Positions 22,801 through 33,865 are shown, numbered from the stretch's first letter. The stretch is DNA of 64,000 nt from Cymodocea nodosa (GCA_036874045.1 CM072344.1:12558501-12622500), one strand, 5' to 3'. A program made the numbers and translations. Notes: a model not told the origin generated them from the sequence alone.

Positions 22801-24107
22801 ATTTTCCTGATGAACAATTAATGACCATCAACACAATGCCTTGGTATGTAGACATAGTTAATTACTTAGTTACTGGTTTAACACCTAAGGATTGGAATAG
22901 ACAGGATAAGAAATTGTTTTTCTCAAGAGTAAAATATTACTATTGAGAAGACCCTTACTTATTTAAGAAATGTCCTGATCTGGTTTTAAGGAGGTGTGTT
23001 CTAGAAACTGAATATTCGAGCATATTGTATTTCTGTCATGACCAAGCTTGTGGAGGACATTTTGGTTCAGGGAGAACTGCTGCAAAAATTCTACAATGTG
23101 GGTTTTATTGGCCAACACTATTCAAAGATGCCCATAAATATTTATTAAATTGTTTAATATATCAACAAATAGGAAGAATATCAAAGAGGAATATGATGCC
23201 CATTAATCCTATTGTTGGGGTTGAAATCTTTGATGTGTGGGGAATAGATTTTATTGGTCTATTTCCTATGTCTAATCAATTTAACTACATATTGTTGGGG
23301 GTGGATTATGTATCTAAATGGATAGAAGCTATTCCTACAAAAACTAATGATAACAAAGTGGTAATACAATTTATAAGAACAAATATATTTTCCAGATTTT
23401 GAATACCTAAAGCTATTATCAGTGATAGAGGAACTCATTTCTGTAATAGAAGTTTTGAAGCCTTAATGAAGAAATATGGAGTAAACCACAAAATTGCAAC
23501 ATCATATGATTTGCAAACAAGCGGACAAGTAGAAAGTGCAAACAAACAAATTAAATTAATCTTGGAAAAAGTAGTAAATCCTACTAGAACAAATTGGGCT
23601 AATAGATTGATAGATGCACTTTGGGCTTATAGAACTGCTTATAAAACGAGCTTAGGTATGTCACCTTTTAGGCTAGTATATGGAAAAAGTTGTCATTTAC
23701 CTGCTGAAATAGAACATAAAGCTTATTGGGCATTAAAAACTCTGAACACTAATTTAAATCAAGCTGCTGAAAATAGGAAAATGCAACTAATTGAATTAGA
23801 AGAATTTAGAAATGAAGCTTATTCGAAGACTGTAAGAGAAAAAGAGAAAATTAAATTTTGGCATGTTAGAAAAATTATTCCTGAAAACTTTGAAATAGGA
23901 CAAGATGTATATCTTTATATGGCTAAACTCCATAACCATCCAGGAAAATTAAGATCTAGATGGGCAGGACATTACATAGTTCGAAATGTTTATCCTTATG
24001 GAACTGTTGAAATTGAAAATCCTAGAAATCAGAATATATTTAAAGTAAATGGACAAATACTTAAACCTATTCTGAAAACACCAAAAAGCTCCTTTGGAAT
24101 TATATAA
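22801..24107 (+). pseudogene. Athila A integrase
   Basis: Zinc-binding [20 protein letters not shown], core [40 protein letters not shown], and a C-terminal SH3-like region ([20 protein letters not shown]). No chromodomain is seen, as expected for Athila. Confidence 0.87.
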
Positions 24108-24159
24108 GAGGTTAGAGTAGAGGACTACTCGAGCTTTACTTAGTAAGAAATCAGTTTTT

Positions 24160-24540
24160 ATGTTTATATATATATATATATATATATATAAATATTAAAA
24201 ATATATATATAACATAAAAATAGTTGCGGTTCAACCGACTAGATACATAGTATGACCGGAACATTAAAAAAATTGTATATTAAGTTTTAGAAAAAAATAT
24301 TGGTTTTATCGAAACATATTATCGGTTCAACTGAAAGAAACATAAAAAAATAAAAAATATTTAGGTCTGACCGAAGCATATATCGGTTAAACCGGAAAAA
24401 AATTGTATATTAATTTTCAGAAAAAAATATTGGTTTTACCGAAACATAGTATCGGTTCAACCAAAAGAAAAAGAAAAAAGTAAAAAATATTTAGGTCTGA
24501 CCAAAGCATAGTAACGGTTAAACCTGTAAAAAAACAGAAA
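24160..24540 (+). repeat. (TA)n tract and 131-bp tandem repeat in post-integrase spacer
   Basis: A (TA)n run at 24,164-24,190, then two tandem copies of an approximately 131-bp unit (starts near 24,299 and 24,430) containing ATTGGTTTTA(T/C)CGAAACATA and CGGTTCAACC. Element B carries about one unit. Confidence 0.75.
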
Positions 24541-24589
24541 AACTATTCTTTGTAATATTTTTATTATTATAATTGCTTGTACGGGGAGT

Positions 24590-25370
24590 CCGTTGAGTTA
24601 CGCTTAACTCAACGAGCTTACTCCGTTGAGTCTTGATTTAGTCAACGAGCTTATTCTGTTGAGTTAACTGTAACTCAACGGAGTACTGTAGCTAAGACCT
24701 AAAATTAGAAAAACTCTAGAAGGAAGTAGATGAATTTTGGCATAGAGATTAAATTGTATTGTTCGTCTACTTGTGTAAAATTGTATGATGTACTTGTAAT
24801 GTAATTGATTCATATTAATGAATATAATTTTTCAGATGCAATTTTCCTACGTATTTGGATGTGAAATGAATGGAATTTATTGAATATTATGTAATTTGTG
24901 GAACTTTATGAATATGTAACAGATTTACAATTTGCTGAATGACAAGATAACTGCTTAAAAATTTCTACATGTTATAAGGTAAAATGTAAATTTTGCATAA
25001 CATAAAATGACCTGCAAGTTAAATCTTTATATAATGTTCAGATTTAAATATATTTTAATCAAAATGAGGCATTAATGACATAGATTTAACTTTATTACAG
25101 TTAGTAGAATGAAAAACAAAGAAAAAAAACAGAATAGAAAACTTACGAGAGTGAAGCTTAGAAGTTGCCAAGTGTTAACTCAACGAAGTAATTCCGTTGA
25201 GTTAACCGTAAACTCCACGAGGTCATTAATATAATATAAGGTCACTCCGTTGAGTTATCTGTAACTCAACGAAGTTAGTCTGTGGAGTTAGCAACAGTAA
25301 TTGACTATGTTCTGTTGAGTAATCTATAACTCAACGAGGTTAGTTCGTAGATTAAGCAGAATAGTTATTC
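24590..25370 (+). repeat. Cluster of inverted CGTTGAGTTA motifs
   Basis: Many pairs of CGTTGAGTTA and TAACTCAACG separated by a few bases (for example 24,592-24,612, 24,657-24,680, 25,190-25,215, 25,248-25,273, 25,313-25,338). Each pair could fold into a short hairpin. The same motifs occur in the LTRs. Confidence 0.8.
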
Positions 25371-25382
25371 TTCTAATCACAA

Positions 25383-25661
25383 ATGAAACTTCATCGGTTT
25401 AGCGGTTACCTAAATTTGAAATTAGTAGTGGTACACGTACCCATAAAAACAGGAACCACGATGCACGTTGCAAGACACATTCTTGCAACAAGATTTATTC
25501 ACTTTATGGATGCGCAGTATATATATGAAACAGAATGTTATTTACGAGTTACTAGCACTTTTAAAAGAAAGGAAAAAGCGTTGGAGGAACTGGATGGAGA
25601 AGCAGCTGATTCAACCTTCATCCGACAACAAATATTTATAGAATGGAAAGCTTCAGACTGA
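25383..25661 (+). other. Open stretch upstream of the F-box gene (likely captured first exon)
   Basis: 92-codon stretch of no recognised family (RHILATRFIHFMDAQYIYET, basic KRKEKALEEL). It overlaps the F-box start in another frame, so it is more likely 5' UTR than coding. The minus-strand copy at 9,632-9,920 ends at a donor-like GTATGT exactly where this copy joins the F-box exon. Confidence 0.4.
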
Positions 25662-26809
25662 ATCGACAAATGGAATTAATGCAATTACCGTGGGATGCAC
25701 TAAGGGAAATACTAAGTAACTTGTTAGCTAAAGATCTATGCAGGCTGTGTTGTGTATCAAAGGAAATTAAAGATTGTATTGAAGAAAAATATTTTCAAAG
25801 ACTACAAGCGTCAAAAATGACTAAGATTAGAGATGGATTCATATGGAGGTCATTTAATCGTAGTTCAAATACCCATGAATATCTAGCTATGGAAGAAACT
25901 ACTGGAATTCCACCCAATGCATTAGAAGGAATGAGTCATATTATGGGGATAGATGAAGGATTAATCATATACAAGACGAGACCAAGGTATGCAAGTTTAT
26001 TATTACCGGATATTTTGATAAGAAATCTTATAACAGGAGAAGAATGGAATATAGGAAGACCTAATAGATTTGAAGCACCAACTGTAAATTGTGTGTCAGC
26101 TTTAATATTTTCTGATAAAAATTCTACAATTCCTAAAAAATTATATTATTGGAGACCTACAGGAAATTGGGGTGAAGATTTATGCTTAAGTGTGTATAAT
26201 TTTCTGAACAGATCTTGGAATGAAAACATTATGATATATCTAGGACAGAAATCTGTAATTAACCAAACACATGTCATACTTGATGGATATATCTATTTAG
26301 TCATGGAGATATCATTAGCATATGGATCTAATTTATACATAGTGAGTATAGATAGTTATGATGATTAGATAGAAATTTTACCTGTACCGAGTGAAATAGC
26401 TAAACCACCATCTATAGAATTTAATGAAATTCAAATAGGAATGTGGTATAATGAAGAAGATGATCCTACTTTATGTCTGATAAGATGGTGGGATGAACGG
26501 ATGAAATTTCAAATATGGATTATGGAAGACATGAATGAATGGAAATGGGAAGAGAAGTATATTGAAATAGATGTAGAAATAGAAACTGCTACATTATCCT
26601 GGAACCAAAAAGGATCCCTTTCTGCATTACATATCATTAATGGTAATACACTCGTATTTGGAATTTATAATATATTGCATGTTTACAAATTAAAAAGGAC
26701 CAAAAACTACATTAAAACAGAATTAATAGCAAGAAGAACTATGCCTAAAAAGTTTGCTTGGACTGATACATTTATTCCATTTGTTTCTACTTTTCAATCA
26801 TGTTCTTAA
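25643..26809 (+). pseudogene. F-box/FBA gene captured in an Athila-like element, copy 2
   Basis: The most complete of three copies. N-terminal F-box (LPWDALREILSNLLAKDLCR, LCCVSKEIKDCIEEKYFQRL), then beta-propeller-like FBA blocks: LITGEEWNIGRPNRF, KLYYWRPTGNWGEDLCLSVY, NFLNRSWNE, VILDGYIYLV, and after about 26,440 CLIRWWDERMKFQIWIMEDM and FIPFVSTFQSC. F-box proteins recruit targets to SCF ubiquitin ligase; this one would use the C-terminal region for substrate. It lies in the same orientation as pol, after integrase and before the polypurine tract and 3' LTR, so it is inside the element. The upstream exon-exon junction at about 25,660 is seamless, suggesting origin from a spliced RNA. Mostly open, with about one break. 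Confidence 0.75.
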
Positions 26810-28570
26810 GCTGTGATTTTGTGTGTTTAATGTTGTGTATTCTGCATTTATTTTTAGAAAGAAAAAAAAAAAAGAATTTTGAAGTTTTCATGTTCATTTA
26901 AAAAAAAAAACAAAAAAAAAACAAAATATCAATCTAGTTTGTTGGTATCTATTCTGGGAAACCAACTGGCTTGCTTGTGAGCCACCAAAGGCATAGGAGC
27001 CTAGGTTCCACACAAGACACTGATTTATTAATATCTGTTAAATGTTATTTTGTTTTATATTCTGTGTTTATCTGGGAATGAAAAGTTTTTCAGAATCAAA
27101 AATCGAAATATGCAGAAAGAGATACAAATGGAACAAGGTATGTAACCAATTACTTATCCTGAATTTTAAATCAAACAAAACTTTATTCATGCTTGCTACA
27201 ATTACTGTACTTATTGTCAAATCTTTTACATTGAGGACAATGCAAAATGTAGGTATGGGGGGAGGTAATTAAAGTAACATCCATGTAAGTTTGTTAATTA
27301 AAGGAATTAAAATGGTACTGCAAAGTTTTGAGGAAATTGAAAATTTTTATGAACTTGCTGTAACTATTTGATAATTGAGAGTAAAATTTTTATAAACTGC
27401 TTGAATGTTATATTTAGAAGGCTATAGAAGATGCTATATAATTTATTATTTATGCAAATCTAGATATAGTATCTTATAATTTTTCTGAATTTCATGAGTT
27501 TAACAGTTTCACAATTTTAAAATGAAATCAAAATATTTAATGCTTAATCAGAAAATTATCTAAAGTTCTAAAGGAGTTGAGATGTGAATTCTAGATTAAA
27601 TGAAATACATATGATGAAAGATACATTTACTTTGACTGATTGAACTTGTAGAATGATTTATGTGTAGATCTTATTAAACTACAAATAAAGTATGAGCTTA
27701 TTGTTATGGATTCATATTTTTAGTAAATGATAGAAGTAGGATTATATGAGATTTGTGTTTTACTACATCTGTATTAATGAAATACGTGCATATACTGTAT
27801 GTGATTAATGCTTTGATTTGTGTGTGCATTTATTTTTATTTTTTAAAAAAAAAAACTTTGAGAGTTTATTGACTTGTTTGATCACGAGCCTTTTGTACTT
27901 GAGCAGATAGGTATGTAAGGATTGTTGACTTGAAAAAGGACTCTGAAAATCTGGCAACCTAAGATCTTGATTAGATCTAGGATTGTTGACTGAAAGCTCG
28001 TTACATGGGTACATTAGAAAGCTCTTGTATGATTCAAGATTGTCAAATTAACTTTTAAAGTACGAAAAAAAAAGAAAAAGAAAAAATAGATATAATGTTC
28101 TGAAAAGATACAAGTGTTTTGTGAAATACAGATATCTTATGAATCGAGTATATTTTCTGTTATCTAGAATTGTTGAAATATGAATATGGAATTGACTTTT
28201 GAAGTTGTTTAATGGATATACAATTCTTTATTCTACTTGTCTTAATCATATTGAATTAGATTGTATTTTGATTAGTATGTTGTTGAAATTTCTTCTAGAA
28301 ATCTTATTGGAAAATTCAAGATGACTGATGATGAAAAGAAGAACAAACGATAATATAATTAACACTTATGTGAAGATGATATACTTTGTATGTAATTTAC
28401 ATATATTCTAAATATCTTTGCAGGTTGATTACTGAAACATACAGAATATATTTTTATGCTAAACAGAAGAAAAAAAACAAAAGGGGAAGAATTAATTCTA
28501 GCACTTTTAAAAACCAATTAATTAGATCTTAGTTTGCTAAGGGACTAGCAAAATTTAGGTATGGGGGAAG
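26810..28570 (+). other. Athila A 3' untranslated tail with two polypurine-like tracts
   Basis: No gene seen. Contains TTGAGGACAATGCAAAATGT followed by AGGTATGGGGGGAGGTA at 27,250-27,267, and a second tract ending TTTAGGTATGGGGGAAG at 28,570, directly before the 3' LTR. Such tracts prime plus-strand synthesis in plant Gypsy elements. The first tract is also present at 17,735. Confidence 0.6.
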
Positions 28571-30629
28571 TGTTTAGAATGAAAAAGTGCATATTATTAA
28601 CGGTTAAATGATGGTTAATTGCATAATATTTAGCTTATCATATAAGAATTAAACCATTATGTTATAATTGCACTGTTATATGCTTTAATTGAAGAATCTG
28701 CTTAATTTTGGGGAATTAATGTTAATTTAGTACATTTATGAACTGTCGTTAAGTTGCAGGCTGTGAAATTCTTAAGTATCCGAATTTTCTAATATTTCGG
28801 ACAGTTATGTTTAACATACCGAACAAATTCGAACAGTTATGTATAACAGACCGAATATGTAACAGATAGTTATGTTTAAATTGCCGAACAGTTATGTTTT
28901 GAGAGAATATTTTATTATTTCTTGAAGTACGCGTGTCGAAACCAGAATGAATGACTTAAGTGAACTTTTAGTGAGTTATTTATAATTATCCGAAATTACA
29001 GCTGAGAATCGGAGAGTTATCCCTATAACTCTTCGAAATCTCTTTTTATTTATAAAATAGCTGAGGACACGTGTCATGTTCTAGGAAATTGACTTAAGTG
29101 GATTTTTGGTGAGTTAGTTGTAACTATCCGAAATGCATCTAAGCATCGGATAGTTAAGTTTATAAGTATTCGAAATGCACCTGAGCATCGGATAGTTAAA
29201 TTTATGCACGTGTTTTATAGTTAAATCAACGAAGAAAGTCTGTTGAGTTATCTATAACTCCACGAACTATATATTTTCTAATATGCCACTGTAGCGGTTG
29301 CAGAAACAGAACAGTTGGAAGGAAAAACCACGTTTGCACATATCGCGCAAGAGAAGTAAGCATCATCGTTGATCTGAAGGAAGGAAATCCAACCGATCAT
29401 TCAAGCAAAAGCAATTACTACTGAAGAAATATAAAAGAAAAGAAGAAAAAAGAAGAAAGGGTGATCGATGTGTGATCAATGGATGGACAGTGTGTGTAGA
29501 GGAGGATCAACGTCGCAATTCTCTGAAGTACCACACCAACCATCATCACCACCATCATCACCACTATAATCACCAACCATCGGAGGTCTGTGGGGATACT
29601 TGCCGGATGTCGGGTCGATTCCGAGCCAAACACAGTGCCTGACAACCACTGTGAGGAGTGATCGCGTTGCGGGAAGGGAATACATTTTCACCAAGCGCCG
29701 ACTCATATTTTAGGAGATCGTAAAGCTTTTAGCCTTGGCTTCAGGTTGATACCTATATGCTGAAGAGGAGATCATCTTGCAATTCTGGACTTGCGATTCT
29801 ATAGGGAGAGGAGACAGAATTGTAAGTGGTTTAATTTTCAATGGTGTAATTACGTTTCAAGTAGTGTCGGAAGTATTTACTGTCAAGTGAGATTACTTTA
29901 CATTTCACCTTTCGCCCATTTCCATGTTCACATCAAAACAAAAATACCAAAAACAATTTATCTTTGTTTGTATGTTGTATTTGAGTGTTGTATTGTTTGT
30001 GTTGTATCATGATTATTGTTGTCTGTATCAGTTTTATGATTGTTTTATGTTAGTTTTAATTTTACAGTTTACTAAAATTGGTTCGTACAAAAAAACTTAA
30101 AGATTTTAATGGTTACTGTTTGAATCATCTGAATGTTAGTATTGCTTAATGATAAATCCAATGTTAACTAGCATTAAAAAGTTTAATTGATGTTATTTAC
30201 AATCTGTGGAATCGCCCAATGGTTGGCCGAATTCCTCTGTAAATAGCAATATTATAAAGAAGAGACAAGCTCGTGGAGTTAACTTAAGTCCATGAGGATA
30301 GTCCGTTGAGTTAGCCTTAACAAACTTAGTCCGTTGAGTTAACTGTAATTCAACGGAGTGCTTATTGAATATAAATTTGAATTGTTCACAATCAAACATT
30401 TCTTAAATTTGTTAGCAATTCCCTGTGAGATCGATTTGTACTTACACACTGATACAATAGACACTGTGTACTTGTAGTTAAAGTATAAATTAGAATTAAT
30501 ATCTAAATTGTATTAAAGGTTGTTTGTTTACTTCTAAAAGAAAGAATAGTCATAAAAATAAATTAACTAAGTAAAAATATAAGTAATAAATCCAAGTTTT
30601 TCTAGTGTAGTGTTGGGAAAACATAAATA
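28571..30629 (+). repeat. 3' LTR of Athila element A
   Basis: About 2.06 kb. Begins TGTTTAGAATGAAAAAGTGC like the solo LTR at 46,837 and ends GTGTTGGGAAAACATAAATA. Contains CGGATAGTTA motifs in its first third, TATAAAAG at 29,430, and the GTTGAGTTA hairpins near its end (30,270-30,360). Confidence 0.87.
29430..29437 (+). promoter_or_regulatory. Likely LTR TATA box
   Basis: TATAAAAG in the middle of the LTR, conserved in the solo LTR at 47,496-47,503 and in both tandem copies in the old LTR (38,100-38,320). Probable start of element transcription shortly downstream. Confidence 0.5.
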
Positions 30630-30638
30630 AAGACTTAC

Positions 30639-30847
30639 TGGTATTCCTTAATTCTATGACATGCAAAGAAAGGTCCTCTACGAGCAGTTTAATACAAACA
30701 CTGCATTTCCTAAGCATCTCGTTGTACCTTATCTTGTGGCATAAGTAGCATGATCCACTATTGTAGTGCCTTCGAGCAATATCACGTAGTGTCCAACATT
30801 TTGCACCCCATCCATGTCCATGGTGAAGAGACCTGAACAATTGATTC
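30639..30847 (-). CDS. Orphan host exon with a four-cysteine motif
   Basis: 209-bp minus-strand open exon bounded by an acceptor (ATGTTTCAG, before 30,847) and a donor (ACCA|GTAAGT, at 30,638). It encodes about 69 residues, including HHGHGWGAKCWTLRDIARRH and a possible zinc-binding pair CYLC-X11-CSVC, ending LLVEDLSLHVIELRNT. I do not recognise the family. The Athila LTR end lies about 10 bp past the donor, so the element landed in the following intron. No partner exons are seen within the adjacent 1 kb, so the gene is truncated, or its other exons lie beyond the inserted DNA. Confidence 0.5.
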
Positions 30848-30849
30848 CT

Positions 30850-31850
30850 GAAACATTAGAGTAGGTTAGTCCTAAGAACAATGCAATTATATACTATAAT
30901 GTTATTTTTACAATCAGCCTTTTTGATTAAGGAGGGCAATGGACAGTTGTGATTGAGCCACATTGCCCCCTTTTGGATCACTTACGATGGATTTACATGT
31001 ATAATTTTAATTACTTGTAACTTGAGATCCAACCATTAGATTTTGCTAAAATTCTAATACGTTATAGATCACTACTCAAGCTTTTTAACAAGCTAAAGAT
31101 TGGAAAAATTCAATCTATGAATCAAAAGTTATTAAGATTTGATTATGCTATGATCATTTGAGTTAAATCTACTTATACGCTGTGCATGTTTAGCTCTTAC
31201 TTTTAGATCTAACCATTGGATTTAATTGAAATCTTAATATGTTGGAGCTTGCTTGATAAGCTTTCTAGCACATGTTTTAGATCTAAAATCTATCTAACGG
31301 ATTGAAAGATATGAATCCAAAAATATCACCTAATATTGTAGCCTGCTTGTTACGTGTACTTGTTGAAAATAAATTTTCGCTTTCAATCTATCTGTGGTGA
31401 TTTTTATTTAGCCTTTCTTTTTTTTTCTTAAAATACACTTGCTAAGTTTCAAACACCTATCATATCATCCTTTTCTGATTTGACAACTGATGGTTCACCA
31501 AAGTGAACTACGCTTTTTAGTGCTTTCTGTCTGTCTATTGCTTTGATACTCTCTTGCTTTCGATCATGTTTTTCAACATCTGTAAGTTTTCAAATGTGTA
31601 GTCTATATTCTTCCTCACGTAGACTTGCTAATATTTCATTTTTAAGTTAAATCATGTTAATTTATCGAGTAATTTGGGAGTTTTAAATTTTCGAACTTGA
31701 CCTTAATTACAAATAGTTTATCTGTCTTTTAAGTATGCATATTAAAAGTATAGTAGTGAGTGCATCTCAAATCAACCTCAAACATTTTTTTTCCAAATTA
31801 TTGTAGACCTGTCTTGTACCCTTAGATTCTTTAAGTTGTTTATATACCTC
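30850..31850. other. Intergenic or intronic AT-rich stretch
   Basis: No ORF, RNA gene or element end recognised. A loose duplicate of GATC(T/C)AACCATT(A/G)GATTT occurs near 31,028 and 31,205. Confidence 0.5.
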
Positions 31851-31864
31851 CGAACCATTCAGAT

Positions 31865-32060
31865 ATTTTTACTGCACTCTCGCGCCCGGGCGTGGACCGC
31901 GTGAACCAAACCATCGGCCTCTCCGTGTTTTGCGTTTCCCAACTAACTCCGTCTTCCCCTACATCGGCTGCCACCAAACTGCCGGTTGCCGAGCTCCTTA
32001 TGAAGCTCCGTCCGCCTCCTATAAAAGAGCACTCGGCTCGTCGTTGGAAGAAGCATAGAA
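31865..32060 (+). promoter_or_regulatory. GC-rich promoter-like module, first copy
   Basis: CpG-containing block ending in CTATAAAAG (32,019-32,027) about 30 bp before NSN1-like exon sequence. The same module recurs at 36,306-36,605 (TATA 36,569) and 56,670-56,975 (TATA 56,934). It may be a gene promoter carried within the repeat unit; this is inference from composition and the TATA-like box. Confidence 0.4.
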
Positions 32061-32233
32061 GGTGAAGGAGCACAACAAAAGAAGAAGGCGAAAGAGGCCT
32101 GGAAACTCAGACTTCAAGGTTGAGAAGGACCCATGCATCTCAAGTCACGAGTCATTCAAAGAAACAGGAATTCGAGTTGCTTGAGGTAGGAATGGTAAGG
32201 GCAATTGAGGTGTTGGAACAGAAGAGAGCTGCG
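32060..32233 (+). pseudogene. NSN1 N-terminal exon fragment, plus arm of inverted pair 1
   Basis: Plus-strand remnant of the basic NSN1 N-terminus in several frames: KKAK, then KVEKDP, then a GTTGGAACAGAAGAG end (LEQKRA) and a donor-like GGTACG. It is the inverted partner of 32,320-32,526. The reading frame is disrupted. Confidence 0.65.
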
Positions 32234-32319
32234 GGTACGTTGATATTCGTCTTTGCACTCATTCTTATATTTCATTGATCAATGCAATATAAGAAAGAGA
32301 GCAAACAGGAAAAACAGCA

Positions 32320-32526
32320 TACCTGTGGCTTTTTTCTGCTCCAATTCCTCAATAGCCTTTGTACTTCCTATCTCAAGCAATTTAAGGTCCTGTTCTTTGA
32401 ATGATCTATCGTTTGGGATGCCTGAGTCCTTCTCAATTTTCTTCTTCCGATGAAGTCCAAGTTTCCTGGCCCCTTTCGCCTTCTTCCTGGGGTGTGCTCC
32501 TTCACCGGTAATCTTCTTACTCTACA
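32320..32526 (-). pseudogene. NSN1 N-terminal exon, minus arm of inverted pair 1, open
   Basis: Read on the minus strand: acceptor (TTTTTGTTGTAG), then an uninterrupted reading of about 67 codons with SKKITGE, RKKAKGARKLGLHRKKKIEK, DSGIPNDRSFKEQDLKLLE and AIEELEQKKATG, then donor-like GTATGC. This is the conserved nucleolar-localisation and coiled-coil start of NSN1/GNL3. The exon is intact but isolated: the downstream NSN1 exon (33,147-33,369) lies upstream of it on this strand, so the order is scrambled. Confidence 0.8.
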
Positions 32527-32689
32527 ACAAAAACATAAAAAGAACCACATCCATGATCATCTTCTTTCTCTTGTAGAAGTAATTTTTCTTTTTCGAGCCT
32601 GCACATGAAATGAGATACTTCTCTTGCAGAGGGAATCGAAACCCACCCTTCTCCTTGTGCGATGAGCAGCTGTGGTTGATTTTCTTTTC

Positions 32690-32920
32690 AGGTAAAATTC
32701 CATATTATACGCTTCCTACATTTATGGAATCGCATATTGTCTCTGAAGTTGGGGAAGGAATTGAATGTTGGCGAGGTTTATAAGAGAGTACTCTTTCGTT
32801 TTGTAGATTATTTAACTTTTATGTTTTGTTGCTTAGGAGTATTTGAATTATTTAATTATTTACCTTGTCGTGAGATGAAAGTAATCCAAACATTCTCCTT
32901 CATGGGTTGCAATATTATAA
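32690..32920 (+). pseudogene. NSN1 late exon fragment, plus arm of inverted pair 2
   Basis: Acceptor tract GTTGATTTTCTTTTCAG (same as before exon 3 of the 1-2.2 kb gene), then KIPYYTLP, then a shifted remnant of the NLGEVYKRE block, and the following intron sequence. Inverted partner of 33,060-33,410. Frame disrupted, and shorter than its partner. Confidence 0.72.
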
Positions 32921-33146
32921 ACCAATTCCCTGCAATAGAGAGCACAACTTGAAAGTGTAATTTCCATGATTCCATGGCATGAATTGTAGAAGAGGTTACT
33001 CGGATTATAATGTCACAATTATTTTACTAGTATATTATAATATTACAACCCATCAAGGAGAATGTTTAGATTAGTTTCATCTCACGAAAAGGTAAATAAT
33101 GAAATAATTCAAATACTTGTAAGAAACAAAGCATAAAAGGTAAATA

Positions 33147-33369
33147 AACTACAAACCTCTTCTATCATCTGTTCATAAACATTTGACGATCCAGGAGGAA
33201 CTTCAATGTGACAAAAACCAGCTACCAATGGGAGACTGCCAAGGAAAGAGGACTCTCGCTTGTAAACCTCGCCTAGATTCAATTCCTTCCTAAATTCAGA
33301 CACAATACGCGATTCCATATTTTCAACTCCGTCTCTGAGTGGAGGAAGCGTATAATATGGAATTTTATC
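33147..33369 (-). pseudogene. NSN1 late exon, minus arm of inverted pair 2, open
   Basis: Minus-strand exon of about 74 codons: KIPYYTLPPLRDGVENMESR, VSEFRKELNLGEVYKRESSF, LGSLPLVAGFCHIEVPPG, YEQMIEE, then donor-like GTTTGT. This is the region missing from the gene at 1-2.2 kb. The upstream intron matches 1,695-1,737, but the base before the exon reads CCG instead of CAG, so the acceptor is lost. It is an isolated fragment. Confidence 0.8.
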
Positions 33370-33410
33370 CGGAAGGGAAATCAACCTTATCGGATAGAAA
33401 ATAAATGCAG

Positions 33411-33761
33411 TACTGTTTATTTTTTCTCTCTTTTCTTATCTTCTTTTTCTTTCTTTTTTCCCTTCTCCTCCTCCTCCGGCCGGTCTCTCCCGTCTCTACC
33501 TCCGCCGCATTTCCGACCACGGGAAGGTTGGATCCCATCCGACCTCTGGGAGCCGAATGGTCCATCATCCCGCTCACACAAGCAACCAGTAATCTTCTTG
33601 CTCTTACTCTCTAGAACAAAAGAAAAAGACCACATCCATGATCATCTTCATTCTCATGAAATGATCATCCATGATCGAGGTAATTTTTCTTTTTCGAGCC
33701 CGCACATGAAATGAGATATTTCTCTTGCAGAGGGAATCGAAGCCCACCCTTCTCCTTGCCT
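33411..33761. repeat. Shuffled modules preceding unit 1 of the NSN1 array
   Basis: Pyrimidine-rich tract and CTCCTCCTCCTCCGGCC block (33,411-33,600), also at 36,010-36,310 and 56,220-56,670, followed by the TCTTGCTCTTACTCTCTAG and TTCTCTTGCAGAGGGAATCG blocks that elsewhere follow the NSN1 inverted pair. No convincing gene. Confidence 0.6.
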
Positions 33762-33865
33762 GATGAGCAGCTGTTCGGCGGCCGTATTGTGTTCTTCACC
33801 GCGGACCTCCTTTCCTCTTCAGCGACACAAGTGGGCTTGTAGGGCAGCCGTCGGAAACAGGGCGG

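Larger units (their letters stand above)
18209..30629 (+). mobile_element. Athila-like Ty3/Gypsy fossil A (plus strand) carrying an F-box gene
   Basis: Order: LTR-derived segment (18,209-19,346), leader with Athila-type GCCGTTGCCGGGGA just after it, gag (19,500-20,560), protease (20,600-21,030), RT/RNase H (21,050-22,900), integrase (22,950-24,107), a spacer with hairpin motifs and a 131-bp tandem repeat (24,110-25,370), the F-box gene (25,643-26,809), a 1.7-kb tail, polypurine tract GGTATGGGGGAAG, and the 3' LTR (28,571-30,629). The LTR type is confirmed by the cleanly flanked solo LTR at 46,837-48,690. Incomplete and broken, with around ten or more breaks; LTR similarity suggests it is younger than the LTR at 37,606. 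Confidence 0.85.

Noticed and set aside
8106-30629. One very long single Gypsy element
   Set aside because: Two separate integrase and RT regions in opposite orientation and three F-box copies show at least two elements plus rearrangement.
31840-32073. Minus-strand 77-codon frame
   Set aside because: Shadow over the GC-rich promoter-like module; no similarity to a known family and not conserved in frame in the other two copies.
32368-32550. Minus-strand frame with RRRKGPGNLDFIGRRKLRR
   Set aside because: Wrong-frame reading of the NSN1 exon; the true NSN1 frame is one base away and open over the whole exon.
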